NCBI GenBank assembly: GCA_017547265.1
Contig: JAFYQC010000078.1
Span: forward strand, 1-6,728
DNA length: 6,728 nt
From: Kiritimatiellia bacterium
Lineage (GTDB): Bacteria; Verrucomicrobiota; Kiritimatiellia; RFP12; UBA1067
Reading direction: 5' to 3'
Below are positions 4,839 to 6,728 of this stretch, piece by piece. Position numbers and translations under genes: made by a program. The notes under the pieces were generated by a model. The model had not been told where the DNA came from. It saw only the letters and a program-made list of their open reading frames with translations, and did no database searches. How positions within the stretch are numbered: position 1 is the first letter of the stretch; each line of letters opens with the position of its first letter.

Positions 4839-5987
4839 TTATCGCAAAGTCGTCCCACATTTCTTAATTCTATTTGTCCTAATGAAAAATGATATCAAGT
4901 ATGGCAACAGCAGCAGAACGCCCATGAACGGGATGCCCGAGAACAAAAGCGCGATGAGAAACAACGTCAACTTTATGAATCGCATTATAAGTTTGACAAA
5001 TATGCGATAAGCCGATTTCTCGTAAAGGGAAATAACACCAAACACCAGCAAATTCAAAGCAACGACAGTCACAAGATATCCCAACACGGGGATTGCACTC
5101 AAGAACACACCAAGGGTAAATATCACAGCCGCACGAATACGCACCGCCTTCAACATGCCATCCTTGCCGACCGCATCCCAGTGCGCCCGCCTTTTCTCCG
5201 CAAGCTTCTTAAGCGGGATGGAAAACAGCCAGCCAATAATGGCGAAAAGCACCATCAACAGCAATGCTATTACTGGGAATACCAGAAGGACGGGAAGTAT
5301 TGCCAGCCAAGATCCCTCTTCAAACAACGTCAGCAACGTGTTCAAGCGAAGGGTGTTGTCTGGATCAAGCTCGCGAACCGCGGCAACGACATAAGACCGA
5401 ACTTTGCACAATCCGAAAGTTCCGCCGCCGCAGAACAAAGCCGAGAAGATCGCCTTGAACGACAAACCCGTTGACGCATGTTCCGTCCCTGATGCTCCCT
5501 GTGCGGCGGCGACAACCGCATTCGAGACAGCATTGACATCCACGCTAGACACCGCTGACGACACCGCAGAAGTGATTGCATTGGCCGCCGCAGGATCACA
5601 AGCCATTGGCACAACGTCAGGGACACCTTCAACGACAGCCGAAAGAACCTGCAATTGTTCGGGGCTGCAAATCGCATAACTCGCAAGAGCCGCAAACAGC
5701 GGCTTTGCATACATTTCAATATTCGTCTCCGACATCAATTCCTTGATCGAGTCGTCCCAATTCGCTATGATTTCCAACACACCCAACACGCCAAAGACGC
5801 AAAGGCCGAAATTCCCCATCAAAAACGGAGGGCAACTCGCCGCTAGTTCCGAAATTTCCGATGGACACCAACTGTATGCCGGCAAGAATCGACAAATTGC
5901 CCCAAACAAAAATGTTGGAGCAAACATTCTCATCGATGATATGCCGCAGAGCGACAGCAACCCCGCTATTGAAGATATCGCATTCAT
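4839..5987 (-). CDS. Multi-pass membrane protein, DUF4126-like with an insertion and a long C-terminal extension
   Basis: The function is unknown. The 382-residue product is an inner-membrane protein with hydrophobic segments near residues 5-35, 55-75, 93-107, 176-192, 225-256, 284-322 and 332-369. The order of conserved blocks resembles DUF4126 proteins, which are usually near 200 residues: a first helix with CGISSMRMFAPTF (14-26), FGVLGVLEIIANWDDSI (65-81), YAKPLFAALASY (93-104), then TLLTLFEEGSWLAILPVLLVF (218-238), matching the family's 'S-x-x-ED' ending. This match is by eye. Two parts do not fit: an Ala/Ser/Val-rich stretch between the second and third blocks (132-165, repeating SAVSSAVSS and NAVSNAV), and about 125 extra residues after 257 that add at least three membrane segments and end in a basic tail (RTNRIKK). 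The ATG at 5987 has only a weak GAGAAG site. No promoter was found in the gap upstream; a terminator there separates it from the preceding gene. Confidence 0.75.
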   Translation of the reverse strand: MNAISSIAGLLSLCGISSMRMFAPTFLFGAICRFLPAYSWCPSEISELAASCPPFLMGNFGLCVFGVLGVLEIIANWDDSIKELMSETNIEMYAKPLFAALASYAICSPEQLQVLSAVVEGVPDVVPMACDPAAANAITSAVSSAVSSVDVNAVSNAVVAAAQGASGTEHASTGLSFKAIFSALFCGGGTFGLCKVRSYVVAAVRELDPDNTLRLNTLLTLFEEGSWLAILPVLLVFPVIALLLMVLFAIIGWLFSIPLKKLAEKRRAHWDAVGKDGMLKAVRIRAAVIFTLGVFLSAIPVLGYLVTVVALNLLVFGVISLYEKSAYRIFVKLIMRFIKLTLFLIALLFSGIPFMGVLLLLPYLISFFIRTNRIKKCGTTLR

Positions 5988-6039
5988 AGGCTTCTCGTCC
6001 GATTATCCTCTTGACGCCCTTCCAATCTAAATGCTAACG

Positions 6040-6104
6040 CCATGCATACATTGAAAAGCCAGCGGAATCTTGCATTGATTCCGCTGGCCATATGCCCATG
6101 CATA
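6040..6104. repeat. Nine-base direct repeats CCATGCATA flanking the terminator hairpin
   Basis: CCATGCATA occurs at 6040-6048 and again at 6096-6104, on either side of the hairpin at 6058-6088. The core ATGCAT is self-complementary. They may be chance, a small duplication, or traces of an insertion around the hairpin. Confidence 0.25.
6054..6088 (-). terminator. Rho-independent terminator after the 179-residue membrane protein gene
   Basis: A perfect 12-base-pair stem, GCCAGCGGAATC (6058-6069) paired with 6077-6088, closes a 7-base loop. On the minus strand it is followed by TTTT (6054-6057). It lies 58 bases past the stop codon at 6147. It should end that transcript before the DUF4126-like gene. 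Confidence 0.8.
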
Positions 6105-6146
6105 TTTCACTACTTTGACACTTCAGAACATACAAAGGCATCCAGA

Positions 6147-6686
6147 TTAATCTGCCGTTTTAGCCATGACAAGATCCCTAATGATATCAGCAATCCTGTC
6201 AGCCGTTGCCTGATTAATTTCCACACCTTCAATAACACTTCGCTTCAGACAGATTGTAGCGTCCCATCCACTGCTCGCCACAACTTGAACAACCAGTGTT
6301 TTCGAGAGAAAGTAATGGATAATAAAGAATATTCCAATGATTGCTGAAATTCCAATAGTAAATATTGAGCCTGGGAAGATCAAAAGAATGGCAATGATAA
6401 GTTCCACAAACGGCTTAACAAACCCCCCAGTGGCGACAGTCATCTTAGAAAGCGGCATGCAGCTCTTGACATATCCAGAAAGAGACCCCTGAGAAAACTC
6501 AAGCTTGTCGGCATATACATCAAACGTTGTCGTTGCATCAATGCCAAGGACAGACAGAAGGAATCCAATGACTCCGGCCTTACGCGCAACAATATGCACA
6601 TACTGAGGCCCCGACTCATTAAGTTTAATCTCTTTTACGACGAGCGCAGACCTAGCAGCCGCGCTTGCAAATGATGACATGCCCAT
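6147..6686 (-). CDS. Uncharacterised membrane protein with a central membrane hairpin
   Basis: I do not recognise a named family. The 179-residue product has a soluble N-terminal part with KEIKLNESGPQYVHIVARKA (18-37), a moderately hydrophobic loop GVIGFLLSVLGIDATTTF (38-55), and beta-strand-like VYADKLEFSQGSLSGYVKS (57-75). A strongly hydrophobic block at 91-128, long enough for two membrane helices, follows. The C-terminal part, TLVVQVVASSGWDATICLKRSVIEGVEINQATADRIADIIRD in outline (130-171), has the alternating strands then a final helix seen in bacterial PH-like domains. The arrangement suggests a PH-like fold interrupted by a membrane hairpin, which is inference from pattern alone. The ATG at 6686 is fixed by TAGGAGAT, with AGGAG 6 bases away, the best ribosome site in the window. 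The gene ends in its own terminator. It is the most AT-rich gene here. No clear promoter is visible in the 42 bases upstream. Confidence 0.8.
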   Translation of the reverse strand: MGMSSFASAAARSALVVKEIKLNESGPQYVHIVARKAGVIGFLLSVLGIDATTTFDVYADKLEFSQGSLSGYVKSCMPLSKMTVATGGFVKPFVELIIAILLIFPGSIFTIGISAIIGIFFIIHYFLSKTLVVQVVASSGWDATICLKRSVIEGVEINQATADRIADIIRDLVMAKTAD

Positions 6687-6728
6687 GTTAATCTCCTAAT
6701 TATGTTGTTTCTTTTTGTTGACGGCATA

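Noticed and set aside
4664..4858. Minus-strand 64-codon ORF across the lipoprotein promoter
   Set aside because: It spans the DUF4126-like gene end, a hairpin and the -35/-10 boxes, has no good ribosome site, and shows no domain-like pattern.
6687..6728. CATAAT box as a -10 for the 179-residue protein gene
   Set aside because: The predicted transcript start would fall on the Shine-Dalgarno site, and the matching -35 (ATGCCG) is poor. The true promoter is probably outside the window.
1..6728. CRISPR array, toxin-antitoxin pair, phage or transposase genes
   Set aside because: No regularly spaced repeats and no nuclease, integrase, transposase or toxin-like motif were seen on either strand.

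Overview
This window looks like chromosome from an anaerobic, carbohydrate-degrading Gram-negative bacterium. An uncultured gut or rumen member of the PVC group (Kiritimatiellae/Lentisphaerae-like) is my best guess. That rests on an exported GH95-type glycosidase beside a uronate-pathway reductase, two small lipoproteins, the style of the EF-G N-terminus, and Shine-Dalgarno (SD) sites that are present but not strong everywhere. No rRNA, tRNA, CRISPR array, insertion sequence or phage gene was seen. Taxonomy is inference only.

Layout, left to right. (1) Positions 1-266 (minus) hold the first 88 codons of fusA (elongation factor G), with a sigma70-type promoter at 304-333. (2) Positions 362-3474 (minus) are a two-gene operon. 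A tagaturonate reductase-like gene (uxaB-like, 2338-3474) is followed after 14 bases by a signal-peptide-bearing GH95 alpha-L-fucosidase-like gene (362-2323). Together they suggest use of fucose- and galacturonate-bearing plant polysaccharides such as pectin. Both proteins lack the usual C-terminal part of their family while keeping the recognisable catalytic residues. (3) Positions 3475-3636 are a divergent promoter region serving uxaB (minus) and a small lipoprotein (plus). (4) Positions 3637-4567 hold two unrecognised lipoprotein genes that converge and overlap tail-to-tail by 68 bases. (5) Positions 4568-4838 hold a good promoter, a long leader with a 33-codon candidate small ORF that has its own SD, and a hairpin. 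(6) Positions 4839-5987 (minus) encode a multi-pass membrane protein whose conserved blocks resemble DUF4126, with an Ala/Ser/Val-rich insertion and an extra membrane-rich C-terminus. (7) Positions 5988-6146 hold a Rho-independent terminator for the last gene. (8) Positions 6147-6686 (minus) encode an unrecognised 179-residue protein with a central membrane hairpin.

Base composition changes along the window: sampled 60-base stretches hold 44 and 38 G+C in the enzyme operon, 28 near 4950 and 17 near 6330. The left half reads as conserved metabolic chromosome. The right half reads as a lower-GC block of lineage-specific envelope genes. I see no convincing new defence or mobile system. The points most worth a second look are the paired C-terminal truncations, the candidate small ORF in the lipoprotein leader, the overlapping lipoprotein pair and the elaborated DUF4126-like protein.
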